This document shows, in pieces, positions 34,135-43,813 of a stretch of 64,000 bases of DNA. The notes beneath the pieces were generated by a model. The model was given only the letters and a program-made list of their open reading frames with translations. It was not told where the DNA came from and did not search any database. Source of the DNA: Ralstonia condita (GTDB lineage: Bacteria; Pseudomonadota; Gammaproteobacteria; Burkholderiales; Burkholderiaceae). The stretch covers positions 682,001-746,000 of the forward strand of contig NZ_CATYWO010000002.1 in NCBI RefSeq assembly GCF_958405655.1, in the 5' to 3' direction. Positions within the stretch are counted from its first letter, which is position 1; every line of letters starts with the position of its first letter. The position numbers and the translations under genes were made by a program.

Positions 34135-35646
34135 ATGCGTGCGCAGATTTCCCTCGCGGCGCGCGGCTGGAGCGCAGGCACGCGCGTGGCTGCATTGGCC
34201 GCCGCGATCGCGTCGCTGTCGGGCTGCATCTCGATGGCGCCCCCCTATGAGACGCCCACCTTGCCGGTCGCCGGTCGCTATGACGCGGATGACGGTCGCG
34301 GTGGGCTGCCTGCGGCAGCGACGGGCTGGCAGGCGTACTTTACTGACGCGCGCATGCAGGCATTGATTGCGCAGGCGCTTGAGAACAACCGCGATCTGCG
34401 CACGGCTGTCCTGCGCGTGGAAGAGGCGCGCGCGGCGTTCGGCATTCAGCGTGCCGATACGTTTCCGCATCTCGAAGGGCTGGCCGGCATGAGCCGCCTG
34501 AGCATCCCCGGCGACATGAGCCTCTTCGGGGCCCCCATGCGTGTGAGCCAGTATCAGGTAGGGGCCGGCGTGTCCAGTTGGGAAATCGACTTCTGGGGCC
34601 GGGTGCGCAACCTCAACGAGGCGGCGCTCGAAAACTACGTCGCCTCCGACGCGGCGCGGCGTGCCGTGGCGCTCGGGCTGATCGCGCAGGTGGCCGACAG
34701 CTACCTCGTGCTGTGCGAGCTGGACGAGCGCATCGCGCTTGCTCGCGCCACCGTCAACAGCCGCACCGAAACGCTGCGCATCTTTTCGCGCCGCGTGGAG
34801 GAGGGCGCCACGTCGGAGCTGAACCGTACGCAAGTCCAGACCCTGCTGACACAGGCGCAGGCGCTGCTCGCGCAGTTACAGCAGGCGCGCGATGCGCAGG
34901 CACACGGCCTCGCACTGCTGGTCGGCAAGCCCATCGACCTGCCGCCCGTGACCGAGCCGCTTGACGAACACCGCATGCTGGCTGACCTGCGCGCGGGCCT
35001 GCCGTCGGACCTGCTGACGCAGCGCCCGGACATTGTCGCCGCGGAGCACCGGCTGCGTGCGGCGCACGCCAATATCGGCGCGGCGCGCGCGGCGTTCTTT
35101 CCGCGTGTGGCGCTCACTGCGGCCTACGGCACGATCAGCCCCGAGCTGGGCAACCTGTTCGCCCCGGGCACCCGCGCATGGATCTTTGCGCCGAGCATCA
35201 GCGTGCCGCTGTTCGAGGGCGGCAAGCTGCGCAGCAACCTCGATCTGGCGGAAGCCCGCCGCGACCTGGCCGTCGCCAGCTATGAGAAGACCGTGCAGGC
35301 GGCGTTCCGCGACGTGTCCGATGCGCTTTCCGCGCGCAAATGGCTGGCTGAGCAGCTCGACATCGCGCAGGCCGCACTGGCAGCGCAGACCGAACGCGCG
35401 CGCCTGTCGCAACTGCGGTTCGATGCCGGATCATCGACGTACCTGGAAGTGCTGGACGCCCAGCGCGATCTGCTGGCTGCGCAACAGCAAGTGGTGCAGG
35501 TGCGCCGCGCCCTCCTGTCCAGCCGCGTGGGCCTGTATGCGGCGCTTGGTGGCGGCACGCAGGCTGCCGAGCCCGCCGCATCCGATCCCAACGCCCCCCT
35601 GAAACCGACGCCGCCCTCGCGCGCACCTGGCGGAGCCACCCCATGA
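34135..35646 (+). CDS. Outer-membrane efflux lipoprotein (NodT/OprM family)
   Basis: The 503-aa protein has a signal peptide with the lipobox LSGC (Cys31). Two long helical repeats follow (VLRVEEARAAFGIQRADTFPHLE near 95 and its partner near 305, LRAAHANIGAARAAFFPRVALTAAYG), typical of TolC-like trimers of the RND outer-membrane factor kind. It starts directly after the phaC stop and overlaps the HlyD adaptor gene by 4 nt, so it probably serves the ABC exporter encoded next. Confidence 0.9.
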   Translation: MRAQISLAARGWSAGTRVAALAAAIASLSGCISMAPPYETPTLPVAGRYDADDGRGGLPAAATGWQAYFTDARMQALIAQALENNRDLRTAVLRVEEARAAFGIQRADTFPHLEGLAGMSRLSIPGDMSLFGAPMRVSQYQVGAGVSSWEIDFWGRVRNLNEAALENYVASDAARRAVALGLIAQVADSYLVLCELDERIALARATVNSRTETLRIFSRRVEEGATSELNRTQVQTLLTQAQALLAQLQQARDAQAHGLALLVGKPIDLPPVTEPLDEHRMLADLRAGLPSDLLTQRPDIVAAEHRLRAAHANIGAARAAFFPRVALTAAYGTISPELGNLFAPGTRAWIFAPSISVPLFEGGKLRSNLDLAEARRDLAVASYEKTVQAAFRDVSDALSARKWLAEQLDIAQAALAAQTERARLSQLRFDAGSSTYLEVLDAQRDLLAAQQQVVQVRRALLSSRVGLYAALGGGTQAAEPAASDPNAPLKPTPPSRAPGGATP

Positions 35647-36716
35647 CACTACCCACCCGACAACGATGGATTGCGCTGATCGTGGCCACCCTGGTGGTCG
35701 CCGGCGGCGCCCTTGCGTGGAAGTCCTTGCGTCACGACGGACCCGGCAAGGGCTTTGTGAGCGGCAATGGCCGCATCGAGGCCACCGAGATCGACGTGGC
35801 AACCAAGCTTCCCGGCCGCGTGCAGGACATTCTCGTGGACGAGGGCGACTTCGTGAAGGCCGGCCAGGCGCTGGCGCACATGCAGGTGCAGACGCTGGAG
35901 GCCCAGCGTGACGAGGCGCTTGCGCGGCAGCAGCAGTCCGTGTCTGCGGTAGCGAGCGCGCAGGCGCAGGTGGCGGTGCGCGAGGCGGACGTGCAGGCAG
36001 CGCAGGCGCAGATCGCGTTGCGCGAGAGCGATCTCGACGCCGCGCAGCGCCGGCTGGCGCGGTCCGAAAAGCTGTCGCTTGAAGGGGCGTCCTCCTTGCA
36101 GGAGCTGGACGACGACCGCGCCCGCGTGCGCAGCGCGAAGGCCGCGCTGGTGGCCGCGCGCGCGCAGGCTGAAGCGGCGCAGGCGGCCGCGTCGGCGGCA
36201 CGCACGCAGGTGGCCGGTGCCAACGCCACCGTCAAGGCGGCGGATGCCACGGTGCTGCGCATCAAGGCAGACATTGACGACAGCGCGTTGACGGCCCCGC
36301 GTGATGCGCGGGTGCAGTACCGTATCGCCCAGCCCGGCGAGGTGCTGGCCGGGGGAGGGCGGTTGCTCAATCTCGTCGATCTGTCCGACGTGTACATGAC
36401 CTTCTTCGTGCCCGAAACCGACGCGGGCCGGATCGCCATGGGCAGCGAAGTGCGCATCGTGCTCGACGCTGCACCGCAGTTCGTGATCCCGGCCCACGTG
36501 TCCTACGTGGCAAGCACCGCGCAGTTCACGCCCAAGACGGTGGAAACGGCCAGCGAGCGGCAGAAGCTGATGTTCCGCGTGAAGGCGCAGATCGATCGTG
36601 ATCTGCTGCGCAAACACCTGAAGCTGGTCAAGACCGGCCTGCCCGGCATGGCGTGGCTCAAGCTTGACCCGCAGGCCGAGTGGCCGGCGAACCTCGCGAT
36701 CAAGGTTCCGCAGTGA
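35643..36716 (+). CDS. HlyD-family membrane fusion protein (YhiI-like)
   Basis: The 357-aa protein has one N-terminal TM helix (about 8-27). A biotinyl-lipoyl-like half (GRIEATEIDVATKLPGRVQDI) is split from its partner by a long Ala/Gln-rich coiled coil (about 85-205). The beta-barrel follows with MTFFVPETDAGRIAMG. It links the inner-membrane ABC transporter to the outer-membrane factor. Its start overlaps the previous stop (ATGA) and its stop overlaps the next start (GTGA). Confidence 0.92.
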   Translation: MTLPTRQRWIALIVATLVVAGGALAWKSLRHDGPGKGFVSGNGRIEATEIDVATKLPGRVQDILVDEGDFVKAGQALAHMQVQTLEAQRDEALARQQQSVSAVASAQAQVAVREADVQAAQAQIALRESDLDAAQRRLARSEKLSLEGASSLQELDDDRARVRSAKAALVAARAQAEAAQAAASAARTQVAGANATVKAADATVLRIKADIDDSALTAPRDARVQYRIAQPGEVLAGGGRLLNLVDLSDVYMTFFVPETDAGRIAMGSEVRIVLDAAPQFVIPAHVSYVASTAQFTPKTVETASERQKLMFRVKAQIDRDLLRKHLKLVKTGLPGMAWLKLDPQAEWPANLAIKVPQ

Positions 36717-39511
36717 GCACCGTGGCCGAACCGCCTCGCGTGGACGGCGCCGGACAGGTGCCGCCCCCCGTGGCGCGCCTGGCGGGGGTCAGCCTGCGTT
36801 ACGGACACGGGCGCGGCAAGACCCTGGCGCTCGACGGCGTTACGCTCGACCTGCCCGCCGGCGGCATGGTGGGGCTGATCGGGCCCGATGGCGTGGGTAA
36901 GTCGAGCCTGCTGTCGCTGGTGGCGGGCGCACGCGCCTTGCAGGAAGGCACGGTGCATGTGCTCGGCATCGACATGGCGGACCGCCATGCGCGGGCAAGC
37001 GTCGGCCCGCGCATCGCATACATGCCGCAGGGGCTGGGGCGCAACCTGTATCCCACGTTATCGATTGAAGAGAACCTGCAGTTCTTCGGCAGGCTGTTCG
37101 GCCACGACGCCGCCGAGCGTCGCCGCCGTATCGATGCCTTGACGGCCAGTACCGGCTTGCGGCCATTCCTGTCGCGGCCGGCGGGCAAGCTCTCGGGCGG
37201 CATGAAGCAGAAGCTGTCGCTGTGCTGCGCACTCATCCACGATCCCGACCTGCTCATCCTGGATGAGCCGACCACGGGTGTGGACCCGCTGTCGCGCAGC
37301 CAGTTCTGGGATCTGATCGGCCGCATTCGCGCGGCCCGCCCGGGCATGAGCGTGGTGGTGGCGACGGCCTACATGGAAGAGGCCGAGCGCTTCGACTGGC
37401 TGGTCGCCATGGACGCCGGGCGCGTGCTGGCCACCGGCACGCCAGCGGACCTGCGCGGCCGCACGGGCGCCGAATCGCTGGAGGCCGCGTTCATTGCGCT
37501 GTTGCCGGAGTCCCGTCGCCAGGGGCACCAGGCCGTGGTGGTGCCGCCCCTGGTGGCCGGCGCAGAAGACGACGTGGCAGTGCAGGCGCGTGGCCTGACG
37601 ATGCGTTTTGGCGATTTCGTGGCGGTCGATCATGTCGACTTCCGCATCCGGCGCGGCGAGATCTTCGGGTTTCTCGGCTCGAACGGCTGTGGCAAGTCGA
37701 CCACCATGAAGATGCTCACCGGCCTGCTGCCCGCCAGCGACGGGCAGGCGTGGCTGTTTGGGCATCCGGTCGACCCGAAGGACCTCGACACGCGCCGCCG
37801 CGTCGGCTACATGTCGCAGTCGTTCTCGTTGTACGGCGAGCTGACTGTGCGCCAGAACCTGGTGCTGCACGCGCGCTTGTTCCAGGTGCCAGCGTCCGAA
37901 GTCGAACCTCGTGTGAACGAGATGCTGGCCCGCTTCGGCCTCGAGGAAGCGGCCGAGAGCTTGCCCGAGAGCGTGCCGCTGGGCATGCGCCAGCGCCTGT
38001 CGCTGGCCGTGGCGATGGTGCACAAGCCGGAGCTGCTGATCCTGGATGAGCCCACTTCCGGCGTCGACCCGGTTGCGCGCGACATGTTCTGGCGCCTCAT
38101 GCTCGACCTTGCGCGGCAGGATCGCGTGACGATCTTTATCTCCACGCATTTCATGAACGAGGCCGAGCGTTGCGATCGCATCTCGTTGATGCATGCCGGG
38201 CGCGTGCTGGTGAGCGATGCGCCTGCCGCGCTGGTGGCGGCGCGCGGCACCCACACGCTGGAAGAAGCGTTCATTGCCTACCTGCGGGAGGCCTCGGAAG
38301 CTGGCAACGCGGCAGAGGCGACCCCGCCGCCGGTTGCGCACGTGGCGTCGACGGATCCGCCTGCCACCCGGGCGACGAGGCGCGGCCGCTTCAGCCTTGC
38401 CCGTGCGTTGAGCTATTCGCTGCGCGAAGCGCTGGAGCTGCGCCGCGACCCCGTGCGTGCCACGCTGGCCCTGCTCGGCACGGCCATCCTGATGTTCATC
38501 ATTGGTTACGGCATCAGCCTGGACGTGGAGAACCTCACCTACGCCGTGCTCGACCGCGACCAGACCACGCTGTCGCGCGATTACACACTCAATCTTGCTG
38601 GCTCGCGGTATTTCATCGAGAAGCCGCCGATCAGCGACTACGCTGAACTGGATCGACGCATGCGCAGCGGCGAGCTGTCGCTCGCCATCGAGATCCCGCC
38701 TGGCTTTGCACGCGACCTGGAGCGCGGCACACCGGTGCAGATCGGCGCCTGGGTGGACGGCGCCATGCCGACCCGGGCGGAGACGGTGCGCGGCTATGTG
38801 CAGGCCATCCACCAGCTCTGGATGGCGGACACGGCAGTGCACCGGCTGGGGCTACGGCCTGGCATGCCCAGCACGATCGAAACGCGCTATCGCTACAACC
38901 CCGACGTGAAGAGCCTGCCCGCCATGGTGCCCGCCGTGATCCCGATGCTGCTGATGATGATTCCCGCCATGCTGGCGGCGCTGTCGGTCGTGCGGGAAAA
39001 GGAACTGGGCTCCATCATCAACTTCTACGTCACGCCGGTGACGCGCGCGGAGTTTCTGCTGGGCAAGCAGGCGCCGTACATCGTGTTGGCCATGCTCAAT
39101 TTTCTGGTGCTGGCGCTGCTGGCCGTGACGGTGTTCGGTGTGCCGATCAAGGGCAGCTTTGCGACGCTGGCGCTTGGCGCACTGATCTTCGTCACGTGCT
39201 CGACCGGCTTCGGGCTGTTTGCCTCCACCTTCACGCGAAGCCAGATTGCCGCCATGTTCGTCACCATGATCGGCACCATCATCCCGTGCGTGCAGTTTGC
39301 GGGGCTGCTGAACCCGGTGTCCTCGCTGGAGGGCGCGGGTGCCCTGATCGGGCGCGTGTATCCGGCCACGCATTTCCTGACCATCAGCCGCGGCGTGTTC
39401 AGCAAGGCGCTGGATGTGAGCGCGCTGGGCAGCGCGTTCTGGCCCCTGCTGGCGGCCGTGCCCGTCATCCTGGCCGCGACGCTGCTGATGCTTCGCAAGC
39501 AGGACCGATAG
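36713..39511 (+). CDS. rbbA: ABC transporter, two ATPase domains fused to a permease (RbbA-like)
   Basis: The 932-aa protein starts at GTG 36713. The first ABC domain (about 22-250) has Walker A GPDGVGKS (57-64), signature LSGGMKQK and ILDEPTTGVDP. The second (about 295-530) has GSNGCGKS (322-329), the altered signature PLGMRQRLSLA and LDEPTSGVDP. An ABC-2 permease (about 580-930) closes the chain. This order, including PLGxRQR and TIFISTHFMNEAERCDR, matches E. coli RbbA, encoded between yhiI and yhhJ as here. Whether it acts as an exporter or on ribosomes is not decided. Confidence 0.9.
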   Translation: MSTVAEPPRVDGAGQVPPPVARLAGVSLRYGHGRGKTLALDGVTLDLPAGGMVGLIGPDGVGKSSLLSLVAGARALQEGTVHVLGIDMADRHARASVGPRIAYMPQGLGRNLYPTLSIEENLQFFGRLFGHDAAERRRRIDALTASTGLRPFLSRPAGKLSGGMKQKLSLCCALIHDPDLLILDEPTTGVDPLSRSQFWDLIGRIRAARPGMSVVVATAYMEEAERFDWLVAMDAGRVLATGTPADLRGRTGAESLEAAFIALLPESRRQGHQAVVVPPLVAGAEDDVAVQARGLTMRFGDFVAVDHVDFRIRRGEIFGFLGSNGCGKSTTMKMLTGLLPASDGQAWLFGHPVDPKDLDTRRRVGYMSQSFSLYGELTVRQNLVLHARLFQVPASEVEPRVNEMLARFGLEEAAESLPESVPLGMRQRLSLAVAMVHKPELLILDEPTSGVDPVARDMFWRLMLDLARQDRVTIFISTHFMNEAERCDRISLMHAGRVLVSDAPAALVAARGTHTLEEAFIAYLREASEAGNAAEATPPPVAHVASTDPPATRATRRGRFSLARALSYSLREALELRRDPVRATLALLGTAILMFIIGYGISLDVENLTYAVLDRDQTTLSRDYTLNLAGSRYFIEKPPISDYAELDRRMRSGELSLAIEIPPGFARDLERGTPVQIGAWVDGAMPTRAETVRGYVQAIHQLWMADTAVHRLGLRPGMPSTIETRYRYNPDVKSLPAMVPAVIPMLLMMIPAMLAALSVVREKELGSIINFYVTPVTRAEFLLGKQAPYIVLAMLNFLVLALLAVTVFGVPIKGSFATLALGALIFVTCSTGFGLFASTFTRSQIAAMFVTMIGTIIPCVQFAGLLNPVSSLEGAGALIGRVYPATHFLTISRGVFSKALDVSALGSAFWPLLAAVPVILAATLLMLRKQDR

Positions 39512-39521
39512 GAGCCGCGCC

Positions 39522-40661
39522 ATGGCAAACCGTCCGTCCGCCCGCCTGAGCAATATCTATCGCCTCGGCATCAAGGAGCTGTGGAGCCTGGTGCGCGACC
39601 CGATGATGCTGGTGCTCATCGTCTACACCTTTACGCTGTCGATCTACGTGGCCGCCACCGCCATGCCGGCGAGCCTGCACAACGCCTCCATGGCCATCGT
39701 GGACGAAGACAGCTCGCCGCTGTCCGCGCGCATCGTCTCGGCCTTTTATCCGCCGCATTTCCGCACGCCGCAGCTGATTCCGCTCACCGAGATGGACCCG
39801 GGCATGGACAGCGGACGCTATACCTTTGTGCTCGACATCCCGCCCAATTTTCAGCAAGACGTGCTGGCCGGGCGCGCACCGGCCATCCAACTGAACATCG
39901 ATGCCACGCGCATGAGCCAGGCGTTCACGGGCAACGGCTATATCCAGCAGATCGTCTCGGGCGAGGTGAGCGAGTTCCTGGAGCGCCATCGCGCGGCGCC
40001 CAGTGCGCCGGTTGACCTCGTGCTGCGCACGCGCTTCAACCCCAATCTGGAGCAGACGTGGTTTGGCTCCCTGATGGAGATCATCAACAATGTGACCATG
40101 CTGTCGATCATCCTGACGGGTGCCGCGCTCATCCGCGAGCGCGAGCACGGCACCATCGAGCACCTGCTCGTGATGCCCGTCACGCCGTTCGAGATCATGA
40201 CGGCCAAGGTGTGGTCGATGGGCCTGGTGGTGGTGTTTGCCGCGCTGGTCGCGCTGGTGTGCGTCGTGCAGGGCGCGCTGCGCGTGCCGATCGAGGGGTC
40301 GATCCTGCTGTTCATGGGGGTCGCTACGCTGCACCTGTTTGCCACCACCTCGATGGGAATCTTTCTGGCGACGGTGGCGCGCTCCATGCCGCAGTTCGGC
40401 ATGCTGCTGGTTCTGGTGCTGCTGCCGCTGGAGCTGCTCTCGGGCGGCAGCACCCCGCGCGAGAGCATGCCGGTGCTGGTGCAGGACATCATGCTGGCGG
40501 CACCCACCACGCACTTCGTGGCCGCCTCGCAGGCGATTCTTTACCGTGGCGCGGGACTGTCCGTGGTGTGGCCGCAATGTCTGGCCCTCTGCGGGATCGG
40601 TGCCGCGCTGTTCGTTGCGTCGTTGACGCGCTTTCGTCAGACCATCAGTCAGATGGCGTAA
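39522..40661 (+). CDS. ABC-2 type permease (YhhJ-like)
   Basis: The 379-aa protein has an N-terminal TM helix (about 24-45), a large extracytoplasmic domain, then five TM helices from about 185 to 370 with the motif REREHGTIEHLLVMPVTPFEIM, the ABC-2 permease signature. It lies 10 bp after the RbbA-like gene and is the second permease half. Together with the HlyD-like and OprM-like proteins it completes a tripartite ABC exporter. The substrate is unknown. Confidence 0.9.
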   Translation: MANRPSARLSNIYRLGIKELWSLVRDPMMLVLIVYTFTLSIYVAATAMPASLHNASMAIVDEDSSPLSARIVSAFYPPHFRTPQLIPLTEMDPGMDSGRYTFVLDIPPNFQQDVLAGRAPAIQLNIDATRMSQAFTGNGYIQQIVSGEVSEFLERHRAAPSAPVDLVLRTRFNPNLEQTWFGSLMEIINNVTMLSIILTGAALIREREHGTIEHLLVMPVTPFEIMTAKVWSMGLVVVFAALVALVCVVQGALRVPIEGSILLFMGVATLHLFATTSMGIFLATVARSMPQFGMLLVLVLLPLELLSGGSTPRESMPVLVQDIMLAAPTTHFVAASQAILYRGAGLSVVWPQCLALCGIGAALFVASLTRFRQTISQMA

Positions 40662-40670
40662 GGAGCCGAT

Positions 40671-41177
40671 ATGGATACCGCTGCCAACCTCCCCCTTGCG
40701 CTCTACAAGGCGCAACTTGCACTGGGCATGCAGACGCTGAGCCTGTTCAAGACGGCGCGTCAGCGCTGGTTTGAACTTGGTGCCGACCTGCTTGCCGATG
40801 ATATTGCCCGCACCGAATCGGCCTTGTCCGACCTCAGGCGCGTTGAGGACTGGCAAGCCCTGGCGGCGTTGCTTCCCAACGCGTTCTGGCAGGCGAGCCA
40901 GCGCGGGGTCGACCTGATGCAGGGCGTCGTACAGACTGCGGTCAAGAACCAGACCACCATTGCCACGGACCTCCAGCGTGCCATGCTGGCGTGGCAGCAG
41001 GCGTCGGTGCAGGCCCTGAGCGCTGCGGGCAACGCCATGCCGGTCCATACGACGCTGCAGAACATGCTGTCTGCGCTAGGCATGCCCGCCGATGCGTTTG
41101 TCAATCCGGTGGCCGTGCCGCCGGCCGCCGTATCCGCGCGAAGCAAGGGCAATGGCCAGCTTCGCAAAGCCTCCTGA
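40671..41177 (+). CDS. Phasin family protein
   Basis: The 168-aa protein is almost entirely helical and Ala/Gln-rich, with no signal or TM helix. The stretch TAANLPLALYKAQLALGMQTLSLFKTARQRW (in family pattern) matches the phasin_2/TIGR01985 start. Phasins coat PHA granules and control their size. Its presence between the exporter genes and the acetate genes ties the operon to PHA metabolism. AAGGAG precedes ATG. Confidence 0.88.
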   Translation: MDTAANLPLALYKAQLALGMQTLSLFKTARQRWFELGADLLADDIARTESALSDLRRVEDWQALAALLPNAFWQASQRGVDLMQGVVQTAVKNQTTIATDLQRAMLAWQQASVQALSAAGNAMPVHTTLQNMLSALGMPADAFVNPVAVPPAAVSARSKGNGQLRKAS

Positions 41178-41186
41178 GGAACCCGC

Positions 41187-42632
41187 ATGGCATCCGACCA
41201 CCTGACCGCACCACCGGCGTCGCTCCCGGGCGGCGACTTGAGCGTCGTGCGCAACCGCACCTTCGACGAAATCGCCATTGGCGACAGTGCCGCCATCCAG
41301 CGCACGCTCACTGCCGAAGACGTGCAGCTCTTTGCCGTGCTCTCGGGCGACGTCAATCCCCAGCATCTGGATGCGGAGTTTGCCGCGTCCACGCGATACC
41401 ACGGGGTGATCGTTCACGGCATGCTGGGCGGCGCGTTGATCTCTGCCGTGCTCGGCACACGCCTGCCGGGGCCCGGCACGATCTATCTGGGACAGACCCT
41501 GCGGTTCCACGCGCCCGTGCGCATCGGCGATACGTTGACCGTGCGCGTGTCCGTGACCAGCAAGGACGAGGAAAGCAAGCGCCTCAAGCTGACGTGTACC
41601 TGCACCAACGACGCCGGTACCGTTGCCATCACGGGCGAGGCCGAGGTTGTTGCCCCCACCGAACGGATCGAGCGCCCGCGCACGACGCTGCCCGATGTGC
41701 GGATGGCCATGGGCGGCAGCGGCATTCACCGATTGCTCGATCACGTGCGTCCGCTGGGAGCGATCCGCACGGCGGTCGTCCACCCGTGCGACGCACTGAG
41801 CCTGTCTGCCGCGCTGGACGCGCGCGCCGAAGGGCTGATCGTGCCGTGCCTGGTGGCGCCGCTTGCCAAGCTGATGCACGTTGCCGCCGAGGCGGGGCTT
41901 GATCTGAGTGGCATTGAAATCGAAGACGTGCCGCACAGCAGCGCGGCCGCCACCCGCGCCGTGGAGCTGGCGACGCAGGGCAAGGTGGAAGCGCTCATGA
42001 AGGGCAGCCTGCATACGGACGAACTGATGGCCGCGGTGGTGCGTGCCGAAGCGGGGCTGCGCACCAAGCGCCGCATCAGCCACTGCTTCCTGATTCAGTC
42101 GCCCGCGTATCCGCGCCCGTTCATCGTGACGGATGCGGCGATCAACATCGCGCCGACGCTGGACGAAAAGGCCGACATCGTGCGCAACGCCATCGACCTG
42201 GCCCATGCGATTGGTGTCGAACGGCCGCACGTGGCGATCCTGGCGGCGGTCGAAACCGTCAACCCGCGCATGCCCGCCACGCTCGATGCGGCGGCACTGT
42301 GCAAGATGGCCGACCGTGGCCAGATTGAAGGCGGCGTGCTGGACGGGCCGCTGGCGTTCGACAACGCAGTGTCGGCGGCTGCCGCGCGCATCAAGGGGAT
42401 CGTCTCGGAGGTGGCGGGGCAGGCGGACGTGCTGGTGGTGCCAGATCTCGAGAGCGGCAACATGCTGGCCAAGCAGCTGGAGTACCTGGGCGGCGCAGCC
42501 AGTGCGGGAATCGTGCTGGGCGCGCGCGTGCCCATCGTCCTCACCAGCCGTGCCGATTCGCGCGAATCGCGCATCGCGTCGTGCGCGATTGCCACACTGC
42601 TGGCGCACCGTTATCGCATCCTGCCGCCATGA
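41187..42632 (+). CDS. Bifunctional MaoC-like hydratase/phosphate acyltransferase
   Basis: The 481-aa protein has an N-terminal MaoC hot-dog domain (about 25-160, DVNPQHLDAEFAAST and GMLGGALISAVLGTRLPGPG). It is followed by a phosphate acetyl/butyryltransferase domain (about 175-475, LMKGSLHTDELMAAV, ISHCFLIQSPAYPRPFIVTDAAINI). It would hydrate enoyl-CoA and convert an acyl-CoA to the acyl phosphate used by acetate kinase, encoded next with a 4-nt overlap. The fusion is well known in Proteobacteria. Confidence 0.92.
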   Translation: MASDHLTAPPASLPGGDLSVVRNRTFDEIAIGDSAAIQRTLTAEDVQLFAVLSGDVNPQHLDAEFAASTRYHGVIVHGMLGGALISAVLGTRLPGPGTIYLGQTLRFHAPVRIGDTLTVRVSVTSKDEESKRLKLTCTCTNDAGTVAITGEAEVVAPTERIERPRTTLPDVRMAMGGSGIHRLLDHVRPLGAIRTAVVHPCDALSLSAALDARAEGLIVPCLVAPLAKLMHVAAEAGLDLSGIEIEDVPHSSAAATRAVELATQGKVEALMKGSLHTDELMAAVVRAEAGLRTKRRISHCFLIQSPAYPRPFIVTDAAINIAPTLDEKADIVRNAIDLAHAIGVERPHVAILAAVETVNPRMPATLDAAALCKMADRGQIEGGVLDGPLAFDNAVSAAAARIKGIVSEVAGQADVLVVPDLESGNMLAKQLEYLGGAASAGIVLGARVPIVLTSRADSRESRIASCAIATLLAHRYRILPP

Positions 42633-43813
42633 ACGATGCCATCGTCGTACTGAACTGCGGCTCGTCCAGCATCAAGTTCGCGCTGTTCGACGGTTCGCAA
42701 TCGCCGTTGCCGCGCACGCCGCTGTGGGGCGGCAAGGTGGAAGGCATCGGCACCGACCGCGCTGCTTTGACGCTCAGCGGTGCGCCCGCGGAGCCTGTGT
42801 CGCTGGATGCCGCGCAGCCGTATCACGCTGCGCTTGTGCACATCCGCCAGCGGGCAGAGCAGGCCCTGGGCGATCGCCGGCTCGCCGCAGTGGCGCATCG
42901 GGTCGTTCATGGCGGTGCGAAGTATTTTGCGCCTGTCCGTGTCGATGCCACGGTACTGGCGGATCTGCGCAGCTATATCCCGCTGGCGCCCCTGCACCAG
43001 CCGTTTGCACTGGAAGCCATCGAGGCGCTATTGGTTGCGCTGCCCGACGTACCGCAGGTTGCCTGTTTCGATACGGCGTTCCACCACACGCTGCCGCAGG
43101 TCGAGAGCCTGCTGGCGCTGCCGTATGCGGCATGGGAGCGCGGGCTGCGGCGCTATGGCTTTCACGGGCTGTCGTATGAATACATGTCGATGGCCCTGCC
43201 GGAGCGGCACGGCGATGTCGCACGGGGGCGGACGATCGTCGCGCACCTGGGCAGCGGCGCGAGCCTGTGTGCGATGCACGGGCTGGCGAGCGTGGCCACC
43301 ACGATGGGATTCTCCGCGCTCGACGGCCTCATGATGGGCACGCGCTGCGGCGCGCTGGACCCCGGCGCCGTGCTGTACATGATGGAGACGGAACACCTGT
43401 CTCCGGCCGAGGTCGGGCACGTGCTGTATCACGAGTCGGGCTTGCTGGGGGTGTCCGGGGTGTCATCCGACCCGCGTGACCTGCTGCGGCTCGAGGGGAA
43501 TGACCCGCGCGCGCGCGCGGCGCTTGCGCTTTACGTGCGCCGAATCGTCCGCGAGATCGGCGCGCTGGTGGCCGTGCTCGGCGGCCTGGACCTGCTCGTC
43601 TTCACAGCGGGTATCGGCGAACACAACGCCGCGCTGCGCGAACGTGTCGTCCACGCGTTCGGCTTTCTTGGCGCGCAGCTTGACGACGCAGCCAACGAGG
43701 CAAACGCCTTGACCATCTCCACGCCTGCCAGCCGGATCCGCGTGGCGGTGGAACCGACGAACGAGGAGTGGGTGGCCGCGCGCCATGCGGCGCGGTGCCT
43801 GGGCAGGCCCTAG
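42629..43813 (+). CDS. ackA: Acetate kinase
   Basis: The 394-aa protein has the acetokinase signature VLNCGSSSIKFALF at the N-terminus, then AVAHRVVHGG, ACFDTAFHHTLP, RRYGFHGLSYEYM and FTAGIGEHNAALRERV. It transfers phosphate from acetyl phosphate to ADP. ATG 42629 overlaps the previous stop (ATGA). It is last in the phaC operon; with the upstream transacylase it gives substrate-level ATP, consistent with an FNR-type control. Confidence 0.95.
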   Translation: MNDAIVVLNCGSSSIKFALFDGSQSPLPRTPLWGGKVEGIGTDRAALTLSGAPAEPVSLDAAQPYHAALVHIRQRAEQALGDRRLAAVAHRVVHGGAKYFAPVRVDATVLADLRSYIPLAPLHQPFALEAIEALLVALPDVPQVACFDTAFHHTLPQVESLLALPYAAWERGLRRYGFHGLSYEYMSMALPERHGDVARGRTIVAHLGSGASLCAMHGLASVATTMGFSALDGLMMGTRCGALDPGAVLYMMETEHLSPAEVGHVLYHESGLLGVSGVSSDPRDLLRLEGNDPRARAALALYVRRIVREIGALVAVLGGLDLLVFTAGIGEHNAALRERVVHAFGFLGAQLDDAANEANALTISTPASRIRVAVEPTNEEWVAARHAARCLGRP

